Shown here one piece after another: positions 48,854-61,744 of a DNA stretch of 64,000 nucleotides; position 1 is the stretch's first letter; each line of letters opens with the position of its first letter. Location: positions 55,349-119,348 of the forward strand of contig JAGQDJ010000166.1 in NCBI GenBank assembly GCA_022885665.1, in the 5' to 3' direction. The notes under the pieces are model-generated. The model worked only from the letters and a program-made list of their open reading frames with translations. It was not told the DNA's origin and did no database searches. The position numbers and the translations under genes are program-made. The stretch is from Triops longicaudatus. Its lineage: Eukaryota > Arthropoda > Branchiopoda > Notostraca > Triopsidae.

Positions 48854-50119
48854 ATGGAAGTTCTGACGAGGTTGTTTCGTGCTAGCCATAGCAAGGTCGA
48901 ATGCTTTGTGCGTCAGAAGAAATTACGAGCCTCCTGCTATCCTTACCCTATCCTAGACCACAATTCTTCTTACCATAATGTAAGACGTATAGTGTGCCCC
49001 ATGCTCCGTTGTCGCGTACCTCTTTCATGGAGTTCAGTTAGCAGCGCACACGATAAAACGACACGTTCGTTTTGGTCGAGTCCAAGACCTACATTCCTAT
49101 ATGCCTCACAAACTCTGAGGTTTTCTTATAAATCTGCAGATCCTCCACTTAATTCGGACCAGAACGAGAATCAGAAAAACCAAGTATACCAATCCTTACA
49201 TTAAAAGAAAATAATCCTCTAACTATTTTTTCTCCCTTTTTAGGCATACAGAGAGAATATTTGGACAATACCCAATATTCTTTGCATTAGCCGAATGGCA
49301 CTTTGCCCATACTTGGGTTATCTAGTCGTCCAAGGCAATTACCCTACAGCTCTTGGGGTTTTTGTATTCGCTGGTATAACTGACTTGGTATACAACCCAT
49401 TCTTTCGTTGTTTGAGTCAAGAACACTCTGTCGTTGTGTAGTTAGATGGGTGGATTGCTCGTAATTTCAAGAATCAAGCGTCACTGGCGGGTAGTTTCCT
49501 TGACCCGATGGCCGATAAACTTTTAGTAGGAACACTTTTCATTACCCTGACTTACATGGAACTGATACCAGGTTACTAATGAAGCCAAGAAATCTTATGT
49601 ACGAGAACTTTATGTTGTCTTTATGCTCTTACGCAGGTCTACTCACGGGTCTTATTATTGTGCGAGATGTTCTTTTGATGGCCTCCGGGTTCTATATCCG
49701 TTACGTCTCTCTCCCACCTCCGGTATGCGTATATCTTTTGGTCCACACGTGAGAGCTGATTCTTTTTTTGTATGTTTTTCGTGTGTCCGGTTTTTAGAAA
49801 ACTTTGCGTAGATATTTTGACGTGGGTCGGCCCACGGCCCAATTGTCTCCGACCTTCATCAGCAAGATCAATACGGCATTACAACTAGCCCTCGTAGCGA
49901 CCACTCTTGGGGCACCAATTGGCGATTATGTAGATCATCCCCTCCTCACTGCATTGTGGTAAAGTCTCTTTCACAGCTTTATTAAGAAACCTTATTTAAA
50001 CATAATATTTATTAAATGCACTGTTCGAAAGGTACACGATTGCTGGCACAACGATTCTTTCTGGTCTAAGCTACGTTTTTGGGAAGAATACGTACAGAAT
50101 TTTGAAACAGAAGCTTTAG
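48854..50119 (+). CDS. CRLS1: Cardiolipin synthase
   Basis: Six exons: 48854-49183, 49244-49387, 49442-49571, 49637-49722, 49798-49958 and 50032-50119. They give 312 aa, against about 301 in human. The first 100 residues are basic and Ser/Arg-rich, consistent with a mitochondrial targeting region. ENIWTIPNILCISRMAL opens the CDP-alcohol phosphotransferase domain. The catalytic motif D-x2-DG-x2-AR-x9-G-x3-D-x3-D is complete (Asp157, Asp160, Gly161, Ala164, Arg165, Gly175, Asp179, Asp183) and crosses the second intron. IIVRDVLLMASGFYIRY and LSPTFISKINTALQL also match. It joins CDP-diacylglycerol and phosphatidylglycerol to make cardiolipin in the inner mitochondrial membrane. It ends 159 nt from the stop codon of the convergent GPCR gene. 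Confidence 0.95.
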
Positions 50120-50278
50120 TGCCGAGAAAGACAACAAAATATTTCACGCTAATAGTGTTGTACTATGTATTTTCGAAGACTGTTTTTAAATACGTGTACA
50201 GAGATATACTTTAGAATTTGGACGACGTGCACCAGCTCATTTTTTCTCGGAGTTTTGTTTCAACTAGATCCCTTGTTC

Positions 50279-53200
50279 TTAGAAAGTTTCTTGCTGGGAT
50301 TCCGCGATCGGAGTGATTGACGGAGTAGTTGGCAGAGTTAAAGCTTCGGTGGTACCCGTCGATAAGCAATATGCAGAAGATGTTTGACGTCTTAAGCCTA
50401 CTCTTGAGCCCATGTTGTAAAACCCTGTAGAAAGGAAAAACGAAAATGTCTTACTCGTAAAGTGGTGGGATTTTCGATACCAGAATGTGGTCGGTCACCC
50501 TCTGTCTGGCGACAGGATTGACATGTGCGAGAAAAACTGTTGCGCCTCCGGGCACATGATCGAATCATCATTCGTCGGAAATTCGAAGACATAAAACTGA
50601 AACAAAAAGGGGCTCTTCGCTTAGATAACTAAGGTAAAGATTCGAATACACGTACCCGTAGATAATAGGGTTCAGGCATGAGTGCACAAAGGGAAGAATA
50701 TTAAATATTACTCGCAGGTTGTAGAAAGTTTGTGAATAACTCGATAGTCCCCATTTGATTAAAGCATTGAGAATAAGCCGTGGTCCCCAGCAGACAAGGA
50801 AAAGAATAACGACGAGAATAAGCATCTTGATGACCTGTGAAAATAGCATAGTAATCTTTACTATGCTATACCTCTTTTTATAGCCAACTTGACGCTTATT
50901 TACTTGTTTACGAGCTTGTTTGGCTTCGTCGCTACTCCGTTGGCTGTGTTTGGAAGTAAAGCGAGATGTTGTCATAGGCGGCTGTACTAGTTTGGTCGAT
51001 GTGGAAGGCGGGTCAGTGTCAGAGTAAGGCGCGGCGGTAAGGGTAGAAATAGCTGTGGAAGTGGTCCACGAAGAAGAAACAGACGTTCTCGAACTCGAAT
51101 TTGAAGGGCGGCTGTTTATGTGCGAAATAAATCCGGGATTACCGTCGCTGGCTGCAATGGACTGCTGGGCGTGACTAAGCTTTCCAGACTGACTTATCGT
51201 TGAACTACTACTGTTGCTGTAGTTCCGAGTCATAGCGGCTATTTGAATGGTGGATAACCACAGTTCCTGTATGACTCGCGAGTAGCAAACAGCCATCAAT
51301 ACCAACGGAAGGAAAAACATAATTAAAAGCTGATAAATGGCGACTAGGAAACCAGGACTAGTTCCGTTTTCCTTCCCGGGTGAATCATTGACATCCAAAC
51401 AGTAGTGAACAGCTACACTTGTGGTGTTGTCATAGTACACGTATGTAAAACGATCCTACGGGGTCTAGGTTATTTGCTAATATACAAAGAGCCAATACAA
51501 AGTAATACCCGCGTTAGAACTACAGGCCAAGTGAGAATTAGTGCAATGGCCCATACAGCGAATAAGGCGCGTCGGCAATTTCGAAGCGTGCAAAATGAAC
51601 GCGAGCGCATAGGGTAGACGATTACAATGTACCTAGGCAACGAAAATAGAAGCAATATCACCTTAAAGTAGAAGTTCTTTAACAAGAAATAGTTTTGCTC
51701 TTCTTGCTTTGCATGGAGAATCATGAACAAAAAAAAGAAAAGGAAGTATGCGGCGAAAATGGTTGAAGTCTAGATTCATAAAACAATTTCTCTCCTCTCT
51801 TCTTCAATGGTATCAAGAAAAGAAAAATGAAATGTTTTAATGATCTTTCGGGCTAGGTCGTCAACATATTTTCCTTTCATCATTAAGAGAGTTGTTTTTC
51901 TACTTTTTGTTACCTTTCGAGACTGACAGCTGTTAAGTTGAGAACGGAAGCTACGGCAGAAAGCATTTCCACGTAGGCTTGCAATTTACATAAGGAACCT
52001 CGGCGGGCCCAGGTATTGACAAAATACCCAAGTGTTTCCAGTGGCGTACAGATCAGTAATAGCAGGATATCCGCAACGGCCAGGCTCACTAGAAACATAC
52101 TAAGAGAATGCTTGCGTCAGAAAAATGTGCAATACTTTCATAAATCCCATTATGCTGTAGACCATTTACGTTATATTTATTTTTGTACTACATTTCTCCT
52201 TTGTTAGAGGATATCTATATCAAGTATTAAAATTGGGAGAATTGGGATTAAAATGTAGAAGTTTCTTCGTGTCTTGTAACTTCTTTTTCTTTCGCGAAGT
52301 GTACTTACCTCGTTTACAACTTTATTTGTATTCTACGAAAGAGGGAAGAAATTCTTTCCCAGCGCGAAAGCTTAGAGACAAGAGGGGACCATTTTTCGTA
52401 ATGATAGTTCCTTCTGTTTCAAAAATGTCACGATGATAACATGGCTGGCAAGTCAGCAGAATTATATGGCTGACTTAAAAAAAAGTATTTTTTCCGGTAT
52501 TATTGTACATAATCTTTGGTGATATGTGGTTCGTAACACACTGTGTTAGTACTTGTTACATGTTAGCTCAATGCAGCTTGTTATTTTTAATCCGTACGTT
52601 ATGAGGTTGTTCGTGCACAATTCGAAGGCTCCTCTGTGGAGTCTTTTTAGAAATTCATAAATACACTACCTTGCTGAATAATTCGAGGCGAGGTTAAGTT
52701 CCTTGCTTTTAACTTTCTCTTTTCACATTGCCAGGAGTTACTTATTGAAATTCCAACTCTTCCGACTTGTTTGTTACACTATTTTTCCCCAGCGCATCGG
52801 CAGAAGGCCATGCTTTTAAGTCGTTACGCCACACGAAAAACTCGCAGCTACTCGTCTGCTTGTAAAGAAATAGTTGCGAAGTTCTTAGTCTGTGCTCCAA
52901 AGTTAGAGGAAGTGGTGTAAATTTCGACTGCCATTTTATTATTTCGAAAAAATGGCCTTAGAAGTGAGATGAAAAAAATCCTCTGCAGTAGATGCCAAAG
53001 TGTGTTATCTACATCACCTGCATAAAATAACTTCAAAATTCGTCGCAAATTTTATTCATTGCAATTTTTCCAAATCTCTTCAAAATCGACGTATTGAAAA
53101 TGTGGTCCAAACTCCGACTACTTGGAAAAGACGATATTCATGAATTCCCAGAACGGAATAAAAAATGGGATACATACGATTAAAAGTATTTACAATGAAA

Positions 53201-56068
53201 CGTAGTACGTATAATGCACTTTTTACTGGGAAAAAATGCGTCAAACGCTAACTGCACAACATTCTTTGCCCCGGATTTAAAACCTTCGAAAGTGCCTGGA
53301 GTGTGGCGCATTGGTGCTGCCACCGCAGTTGCAAGTGGCATGGGCTAGTGCATAGTCCACGCTGCCTAGTCGAAATTTATCACATGACTACTTTATGAAA
53401 GTTTGGACTTTTCTTGCAAATACAGTTAATTTTTAGTATTATATATATGTAATTCTGAGAAAGTCTGGTACTTCAGCTAAGCATGTAAATAAAAAAAAGA
53501 TTAATTAACTTACGCACTTTCTTACAAAAATGGCTCTTGAATAGTCTGGCAGCCATTAAATATATGAAATTAAATAACTTAAAAACCACAAAGCCGAATG
53601 AACACCAGCTTCCAAGAAACAGCTAGAGCGGTTACGAGAACAATTTCCCTTAGTTGGGATTAGATAACAGTTATGTAATAGATCTAAAAATGTGTTTGTC
53701 GGGGTTTAGACCACAGTCGAAGTTTAGGCCTTCTACACAATCTACATTATGTTTATGTACGGAGCAGAGCTGAAATTCACTTGGTAGCGTAGAACTGATG
53801 TTAATTTCCGTGACCGTAGATAATCTTTGCTTCGCACTACAAGGCAAATCATGTACATGTGTTCCAGATATCGTTAACAAACTTAACTATGTGGATTCTC
53901 CAATGGAAAATAATTGAGCGCCTCTCCATTCCTTAAGTTGACTTTTGCTTTCTAAGCAAAAGAAGGTCTTCCTCGGTTCAATTGTTATCTAAACTCTTTT
54001 TGCTTAACCGTTGATTTCTCTCAGGCTGTTCCTAAGGTCTTCAAGATCCATTTCAATAGACTTAGCAGTGCACTCTCGCATGTGGTCAGCAGAGTATTAA
54101 ATGACGAATCTCGATATAAAGTCGAGTGATTTGCGTGCGTCTTTCAGCGATCAGTAAGTTACAGGACGAACGAAAATTGATAAAAAGAGAATTGAAACAG
54201 GAGAAGGCGTGCGATATTATCTTTCCACAAGGGAAAATACTTCGACGAATATAGGTATCAGTGATAACTTACGGAAATACGAGCAAACTAAAAACGCTAG
54301 CTTCGCTATTTGACAAAAGGAAAACCGCAGACAGCTTTTCGCTTTTCCCTGAGTGCTTATCGTATTTTCTGAGCGACTAGGAAATTAAAAGACTTTCGCT
54401 GTAGAAGTCCTACGCTTAATGCAAGTAGCGAGGATTAGAATTTGTGCTTGGAAACCATTTTCTTCGCTGGGAATTGGGGTGGAAGGTCTGAGTATTGGGT
54501 ACGCCGGTTACCCAGTAGAACCCAATTAAGTTGGAAATTATATTACGGTTCGAGCTTGAGTGGGCCCTTTTTTATAGGTAAATTGTCACAAATGAATACC
54601 GAAAAAAAGTGTTTGTACAAAATTCAAGGAAATAAGTGCGTGAAACAACACTACTGTCGTCACAACCAGTGAATTCGGAGTAATATTGAAAAGATGTGCT
54701 GTCAAGCTTATATTACGTTACCATGACAAACCACTTCTTCTACAATTGGTCTGCACGAAAAGCAATTGATAGCGTTATCATTGAGTTCGGTGTGATCTTT
54801 TATTCGGCCTTAAAAAAATATCGGAAAGGTGCCTAAGCAATATTTTCATGGATAACCCATTTTATTTTTTTATCTCTCGCAAATATTTGTCTTTCCATAT
54901 AGTGTATTCCGTTACATCGGAGCTATTATTTGAGATGGCTAAACCAATTTGTACGACCCCCACGGGAAAAGCGAAGGAGGTAGAGAATGATCCCAGGAAT
55001 TGCTGATGAACGCCGACAAGCCGTCAATGTGGGCAATTGTTTTTTTTACGACTGAGCAATTGAATGAGAATCATCATTGACTTCCCTAAATTAAGTTTGT
55101 TTCCGCGTGATAAATTTTTCGAAAGAGACCATTGAAAATGCGCAGAATTGGAGTTTTGCCAAACTGGATGCAAGGAAACTGCTTACCAACAGATCAAGGA
55201 CACATCGCATACATTTTTGCCTTTCTTTGAAATTTTAACGAAAAGAAAGGTTACCATTACTAAGCAAACCAGTAGCTGGAGAAAATTTCCAAACATTAGT
55301 TACTTTTAACAGGGCATTTTAGAACTTAGCGATCTACTTATTTATTTGCGTGACTACAAGAAACCATTACGACGGCTTAAAGCAGTGGGTCAAGAACTTA
55401 ATTCAGTGGCACGCATTTACAACGAAAGTTCGAAGTATACCCCCGAAATTTATTCACTCTAATTAAATTGATTTCGGAGTCCGACAAACTTAATCACTCA
55501 TGTGTCAACTGAAGCCTTAAGTGAAAGTGACAAAATCTTGATTATGAACATTTTTACGATATACGTCCTTGACAACTACCAACATCGAAAATGAATGGAC
55601 AAGGCTTCATTCCGCCAGAGCTTGTAATACCGTGCCTATAGTTTAAGGCAACTCACCATCTCTGTGAATTGCTTTCGTGCGATTCCTGTACAGTATGGAG
55701 CAATAACCACGAGATAGCCGTTTTCACAACACGCAAGAGTTGCGTTCACCTCGCACCTCGTTAGTCAAGTTGAACAAGAAACAAAGCATAGGAGTTCTTA
55801 AAAGACGTGATCCACTTTAAGGGTGAAAGGCAAAAAGGCTAAATCGAGGTATATGTTTCCATCGTAGCAACCGCTGCCAGCACATCGGCTGCAAAGCTGA
55901 AAACTCCATAAAAGCCTCACCTCAATGGCACGCACTGACAGCTCTGTCTGAAAAACTAGTTTTGGCAGCAAGTATTTTTAAGGAAATTCAACCTCCAAAT
56001 CTTATTCGTCACCTTTGACACTTTATAGCTTCTATTTCGTTTGCTCTCAATGCGTAAAGATATCTTTC

Positions 56069-56109
<41 letters not shown>

Positions 56110-59100
56110 AACCAGAGGTTCTGCTACAAACTGCGCAAAGTACGGAACGTTCCTACACTTTAAAGTTTTTAATCAACCTAGTGTAATTCGGAACATTTAG
56201 TAAATTAGCCTAAAAGTGGCTCGAATAATTGCAATAGGATATTTTATTTCATCCGTTGTGTGACAATAGAAAATTTTATTTCATCCGTTGTGTGACACAA
56301 AAGTGTTTCGCACTGAGTAAAATACACCCTGCTGGAAACTTGTTTTGTACGGATAACGTTATAAGAGTAATTTAATCACATTGTAAAGTAGATGCGTATT
56401 TTGAGTCTGTAGATCGATTATAAGTCTCTTCTTAGAATTGTAGATCGAAGGCCAGAAGCGTTAGAAATCGTAGATTCACTGTTCCACGTAAACCAGTGTA
56501 TATGTAAACCTATGAAAGCAATCGAACAATCACGACGATTTGCAAGCATAATTATTGGGCATTTAGTTAGATGTCGTTTGCAAGACTTGCAATGCCAGTA
56601 GGACTGTTAAGAATCAATTAAAATTCTCTGACTAGAAATTACTTTAACGAAATAAATAAATAAAAGAACGAACGAGTAAGCAGTTAAGATCGTAAGGTAA
56701 ACGTTGTGGGTGACGATACGCTGAGTACTGAAGTAGTCAGAATCGTGACGGTCTGGTAGCCTGGCACGTGCCTAAATTTTCATGATATTGCGTCGGGAAA
56801 CATGTAAAGAAGAGCAACACGTATAGTGCATATGAAATTGGTGTGAAATTTTCGAGGCTTTGCGCATTACTAACAACAGAGGAGAGTTTCGGAGCTGAAA
56901 GCTTTTCCGTCGTGAGTTTATTTACCATTTGCTCATTTACTTTAATGCCACCACGAAATCCACAAGACATTCTGGATATTCCCAACGGACTAGACAAGAG
57001 AGGAAAATGTTCGCGGTTTATACGACAGTTTTATTACTGTTAGGGACGAGGAAAAAGGGACGTGAAACAACAGGCCGTACAACGTAGCATCGAACAGAAT
57101 CCTTATTAAGATTTTTTCTCTCAAAAAGTGGGGAAACGGAGAATTGGGCTAACCAATAGAGATATCTTCTCTTTGTCCCAAACCGCTACGAGAAAATCCT
57201 TCTCGTTCTTGCCACCCAGTGCCCGAAAAATATCTAGATCCGTTGAAGTCCGTGCACTAGCTACTGTGCTTCAATGCTTGATCTTTTGCGTGGGCTGGAG
57301 TGCCCGCCAGATTGTTAATTAGTTGGAATTAATAGTCGAAATAAACACTTATAAATCCAAGTTTGGAGGAGTAAGACGAACCAAAACACAAAAACCTATC
57401 TAATTAAAGACAATATTATATAGATACTTCACTACATGTTTACGATATCTAGTTTATTCAAGTGTGAATTAGCCATTCGAAGGCGTTCTGAAATAAAAAC
57501 GTCAGAATAGAGGAGGGATGGGACAATATAGGCACTTTCCTGTTTTTTTTATTATATTATTATTTTTCTCATCACATTTACACAAAATTCCAGCCCAAAG
57601 TTATACGCGTTCGATGCGCTACTATCCTGGTTATCAATTGAGGTATTGTACGTTCCAAGATCAGACGACCACGAAAACCAGAGGCTCCTCTAAGTGTACA
57701 AAATGAAATGCCGGGTACACAATTTGGACATAGGTGTGTGACGGTTTATTCATGTGTTCTGCCATAAGTCGATTACCTTAAAAAATACACGATGGACTTA
57801 AAATATCTTAGTAAAAACTGACATTTATACTCCTTATCGATAATTGAAATGTTCTAGCGTTGACTTCTGCAAAAACATACAAGATTTTAACTAGATGCTT
57901 GATGCTTGGTGGTAACAAGAAAGGCAGCGTTGCAAGTAAGTCCGCCATTTGTCTCTGTTATGTTTTAGTCTGTATTGTAAGCATTTTGAATTGACGGTAG
58001 AGCGCAGCGTTGCCAAATCGGTACCACCTCATGGTAAAAATGAGTCAGTCCAAAGTGCACTAAATCATCACTTTGGAGTTCTAAGATCTTGTACAAAACC
58101 TACAGAGTGCATTGGTAGCGAATCTTTGGGCAGGTTATTCTCCAAGTTATACCCAATACAAAAAGTAATTGTTGCTTAATTTTTCGATGCAAACATTGAG
58201 CTGTGCATCGAAAAATAGGACCCTTTTTTGTTAGAAAAAGTGCGACAAATTCAGTTTTTATTTATTTTCTCACGTACTATTTAGTCTTTTTCGACGAAAC
58301 TTTTCCTGTTTGTGGTTCAATGTACTCACTAACTTTCTGATCGTTTCCAGCTCCAAAACGTCTGTGCTTCATTAGTTATGACTTTTGTACATTTTGTCCG
58401 ACGTGTCAACTGTCCCATCCCTTTACATCCGAGAGTCAAAGCGACACGCGTATTTCTGTCTGTGTTTACCCTTCGTTATTTAACAAAACCTAATTAAGGA
58501 CAATTTTCAGGTATGTATAATAGCTTTCTGCGGATTTTGTCGACTTCGGATTTGTAGCAGAATTTGAGTAGCCTACGTATTTTGATGCGGCTGAGGGCTT
58601 AGGCTTCATCTGCAAGTATCCTGCAAGGCTGTGGATAGCATTGCAATTCTCAATACAATCAAGTGCAGTAAAAACTGCCCCTGAGAACGGCGTGTGTAAA
58701 CAAATAATAAGAAAATAGCTATATGTATATACTGTCAATTTATGCTATAGGTAAGTTTACAGGGGGTCATAACCGCTTAAAGTCTGAAACATAGGCATCA
58801 ACAAGGCAGTAAAGCTGTTTTATGTAGAAGATGTGTTATGTGGGGTTGAAAGGTGTGAGCACATTACAGGGCGCGTTTATTACCTGGTTACTGAACGAGA
58901 TGCCCGATCTGATTCCCGGGTCATGGTGACAATAACTACTATATTGCCGGCTAGGCCGATGAGGAAGGTTATGGCGTGGGTTGTAATAATAGGGAAGAAT
59001 GCAGGATTGCTAATCCAAGGTTTGAGCATGTCTGCTGAGTTATTCACATATTTCTTGAGGTGAACCACGTCGTTAATATTGTGATCAAAATAAGGAAATT

Positions 59101-59158
59101 CATCCAAGTCTGAATCAGTGTACAAGTTCTCAAATCCCGTGATATTGATATAGTCCAT
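50279..59158 (-). CDS. Class A (rhodopsin-like) neuropeptide-type GPCR
   Basis: Six minus-strand exons: 58884-59158, 51914-52099, 51509-51632, 50656-51455, 50481-50596 and 50279-50424. They close at 548 aa. The acidic N-terminus has two N-glycosylation sequons (N5-I-T and N39-N-S). TM1 carries the GN motif (LIGLAGNIVVIV). TM2 is FLVSLAVADILLLL. TM3 ends in ERY (residues 153-155) instead of DRY, followed by IVIVYPMRSR. ECL2 has a Cys (VHYCLD) and an NGT sequon. TM6 is ILFLVCWGPRLIL, with Gly in the CWxP motif. TM7 is LPFVHSCLNPIIYG, followed by the helix-8-like FMSSNFRRMMIR. The third intracellular loop is long (over 100 residues) and Ser/Thr-rich. The tail is Ser/Thr-rich and ends in QQETF. 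The pattern fits a peptide receptor, with TRH/secretagogue-like features in the MRSRSFCT segment, but I cannot name the ligand. The first intron is 6.8 kb and the others 53-59 nt, apart from the 281-nt second intron. Confidence 0.9.
53942..53962. repeat. 9-bp perfect hairpin with a 3-nt loop
   Basis: cttttgctt-tct-aagcaaaag, within the GPCR intron. Confidence 0.85.
56072..56105. repeat. Poly(T) run, 34 nt
   Basis: An uninterrupted run of 34 T residues. It could be the tail of a minus-strand retroposed element or a slippage homopolymer. The assembled length may be inexact. Confidence 0.9.
56241..56297. repeat. 25-bp perfect direct repeat, period 32
   Basis: The segment attttatttcatccgttgtg followed by tgaca occurs at 56241-56265 and again at 56273-56297, separated by 7 nt. 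Identity is perfect, so the duplication is recent or under constraint. Confidence 0.95.
58179..58216. repeat. 13-bp perfect hairpin with a 12-nt loop
   Basis: The arms atttttcgatgca (58179-58191) and tgcatcgaaaaat (58204-58216) are exact reverse complements. It lies in the GPCR intron, 0.7 kb from exon 1. Confidence 0.9.
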
Positions 59159-60982
59159 ATTTTTAGCGGCTTTTTTATTTTGCACAATTTTAACTGGATT
59201 TGTAGAATGCTTTATAATGTGGCAAATTCGGACATAGACTTGTACAGCACGTGTGGTATCTCTCCCTATTGATGTCGAAAACGAGACTAAAGATCACTGG
59301 TAAGAGGGGTGAAACGTCAAGGAAAATCGAGATACTTTCCGCCCCGATGAAGGGTAAGAACTTCTATACAGTAGGTGCCTTGGAACACTGCGCAAGTCTA
59401 TCGCAGCATCCGTTAAATTCAACTTTCCTTGGTAGAGGAGAAAAAAAAAAATTCTGGGTAAATGCAGTCATGTGGAAGAATAAAAATGATTTGAAGATAA
59501 ATTTGCTTCGCAGTGACGCACAAACCAGAAACATTTGAAACAAATTTCAAATAAAGAGAAACTATTAAACATAAGGAAGGAGAAAGTGCAAAAATTTCCA
59601 GTCGGGCAATTTTAAAGAAGAAAGATATTAAATTTCTTGAAATGCTATTTTCTGTTTGCGTAAAGGATGAAACACAGAGATGTACGGTATCAAACGGCAC
59701 GGGAAAGACGACTCAAAATTGAACGACAGACGTGACCCTGTGTGCCTGTTTAGTAAAGAAATGCTGTCTTCCGAATAAGAGAAGGAACTCATTTTGTTCT
59801 GTGGTCATCTCGACTTATCCCGTTGGGCGACAAGCATCAACCGCAGGTGCAACTTTGATAAAAGTAGTGTTTCATGAATAGAGCTTATTCGTAATAAGAA
59901 CCATCTAATATGTTGCAAAGTTTGAGCTCAATAACGCAACCATTCGACTTGCGGGTCACCAGTGTATATGACGAAACTGAAGACTGCGGTCCACATTTCA
60001 CTCTTTGTCGTCGATTGCTTAAAAACACTGGGATTTCCCCTTTTTACATTCATCTACGAAGCTTAAGATGCTTTGGTTTTTTGTGACATGCAGTGAAACT
60101 GACTCGGATTGTCTTTAGGCGGTATTTTTCTCAGAAATGAAAGTGGTAGACCCTTGGACAAAAGAGTACCTCTGTTGTAACCGTTGGTGTTATTCCGCGG
60201 GAAGCTCTATTATTGGAGAAAGTTTTACGTTCATATTACAAGAGCTCTTTGTCAATAGAGTTCAAACCATGAAAGGGTTGCTACGATTGTAGGTTACGGG
60301 TACAATATACTGTGCTGCTGTAGACTGCTTTCTTATAACTTGAGAGCTGGGATAACATTTCGCTGGTTGCCTGGCATATCTATGATCTTCTAGGAATTTA
60401 GAGATCTAGTCTTAAGGGAGGCTTTCAGTGCAATTTAGGTTACTTTGGTGACACTGCAGACCAGCAAAGTCAAATTACATTTTTTGCTATTACTTGCTCG
60501 CTAACAGCTGTCAAAGTGGAACTGTCAATGCGGAGTTGATCCTTGCGAATGTTACGTGTTTCAATCTCATTAGTCTTTGTATTTATTTCATTACTTATTT
60601 ACCTTTTTTTATCTGAAAATGTAAGCAAAATACTGGTTCTGGTGTTAACCACATCCGTTCTTTAATGCTTGTACCCCGCAGAAAATCTAGCCACATTCTT
60701 CATTTGTGCCGTAATCTTGTTACGCACATGCATAATACAGAATGGGTGATTCCCAACGGAATTCCGGAAGGTACGCTTTAGGGTGTTTTAGGAACAAGAG
60801 TCATTTCCAAGTTATTATGCAAAAACTAGACAAAGCTCGCCTTGGAATTTCCGTACACGAATCAACGTTATTCCTTAAGTCGGTGACTGTGCCAACGCGT
60901 TCCGCTGACGGACATTAGCATATCAACATCCGAGAAGGAGGAGCAAAGATCCAGCTAAAACTGGAGCCAACTTGCGAATGTC
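59159..60982. other. Divergent intergenic region, GPCR (-) and Thr-rich secreted gene (+)
   Basis: This holds the GPCR promoter and 5' UTR near the left end and the upstream control region of the secreted-protein gene at the right. No coding exon is supported. Confidence 0.5.
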
Positions 60983-60990
60983 TATAAAAG
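60983..60990 (+). promoter_or_regulatory. TATA box of the Thr-rich secreted protein gene
   Basis: TATAAAAG, a consensus TATA box. Transcription is expected to begin about 61,010-61,015, giving a non-coding first exon of about 100 nt that ends at a consensus donor (ACCACG|gtgagt) at 61112. Confidence 0.65.
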
Positions 60991-61112
60991 CTGTATTCTC
61001 TTGTCAAAGCATTATACGTACTAAACATCCCGTGTAAATATCTTTGTGCTATTGGACTGCATTGGTATTCCTCTAAATCAACCAAACGACGACGATAAGC
61101 TTACAGACCACG

Positions 61113-61744
61113 GTGAGTTTTTATTGCTTTTTCATAAGTATGAATGAAAACGTATTTTAATTTTTAGTCAGCACGGAGTGAATATCGGTGAAAAAGTCTT
61201 TCTCACTTACCTAAGTTTGCGCTGCAAAGCAACGTTGTTTTATTGCACAGTTTTATTCAACTTTTTATAATTTTATTCTGCTCGTCAGCTTCTGTGATTA
61301 ATACTGCTTGTCGAAATGTTAAGTGGGACATTACATCACCCTTAATGAACTCCAAAATTTCTCCGAATAAATTATGTAATTCTTTCCAGCTTGTATATCT
61401 GGTAGCGTTTCGCGAACGGTTTGGTCTACTAACTCTTGTGTCCGCTTTAAAGGCCGTTTTGCGCATTTAAACAGTTCCGAAACTGCGACCGGCTCATGTT
61501 AGTGCTTCCGATAGAAAAAAGGAAACGCGGACTATGCACACACGTATACATGAACTTTTTGGCTTTTTGCCCGGGATGTAAGGGAAGATTTTAATAGCTC
61601 GTCAAAAACACGTTCCTTTCGAAGGCTGTTAAGACCTGCCAGGACCTTTTGGATCATAAAAACTCACCCTTATCATCCATAAAACGGCTCTTTTTTTTAG
61701 CTTACCAGAGAAACTTGGCTACTTACACTCATTTACTCTTGTAG
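61113..61744 (+). other. Predicted 5' UTR intron of the Thr-rich secreted protein gene
   Basis: The donor gtgagt at 61113 pairs with the acceptor cttgtag ending at 61744. The start codon is the first three bases of the next exon. The 632-nt intron contains no supported coding exon. Confidence 0.6.

Larger units (their letters stand above)
52100..58883 (-). other. Large first intron of the GPCR gene
   Basis: A 6.8-kb AT-rich interval between the N-terminus/TM1 exon and the TM2-TM3 exon. I find no domain-bearing exon in it. It contains a hairpin at 53942-53962, a 34-nt T run at 56072-56105, a 25-bp direct repeat at 56241-56297 and a 13-bp hairpin at 58179-58216. Confidence 0.7.

Noticed and set aside
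57518..57706. 62-aa plus-strand frame with a signal-peptide-like start in the GPCR intron
   Set aside because: The hydrophobic stretch comes from a T-rich tract, and there is no promoter, splice or poly(A) support. A small secreted peptide remains possible but is not supported.
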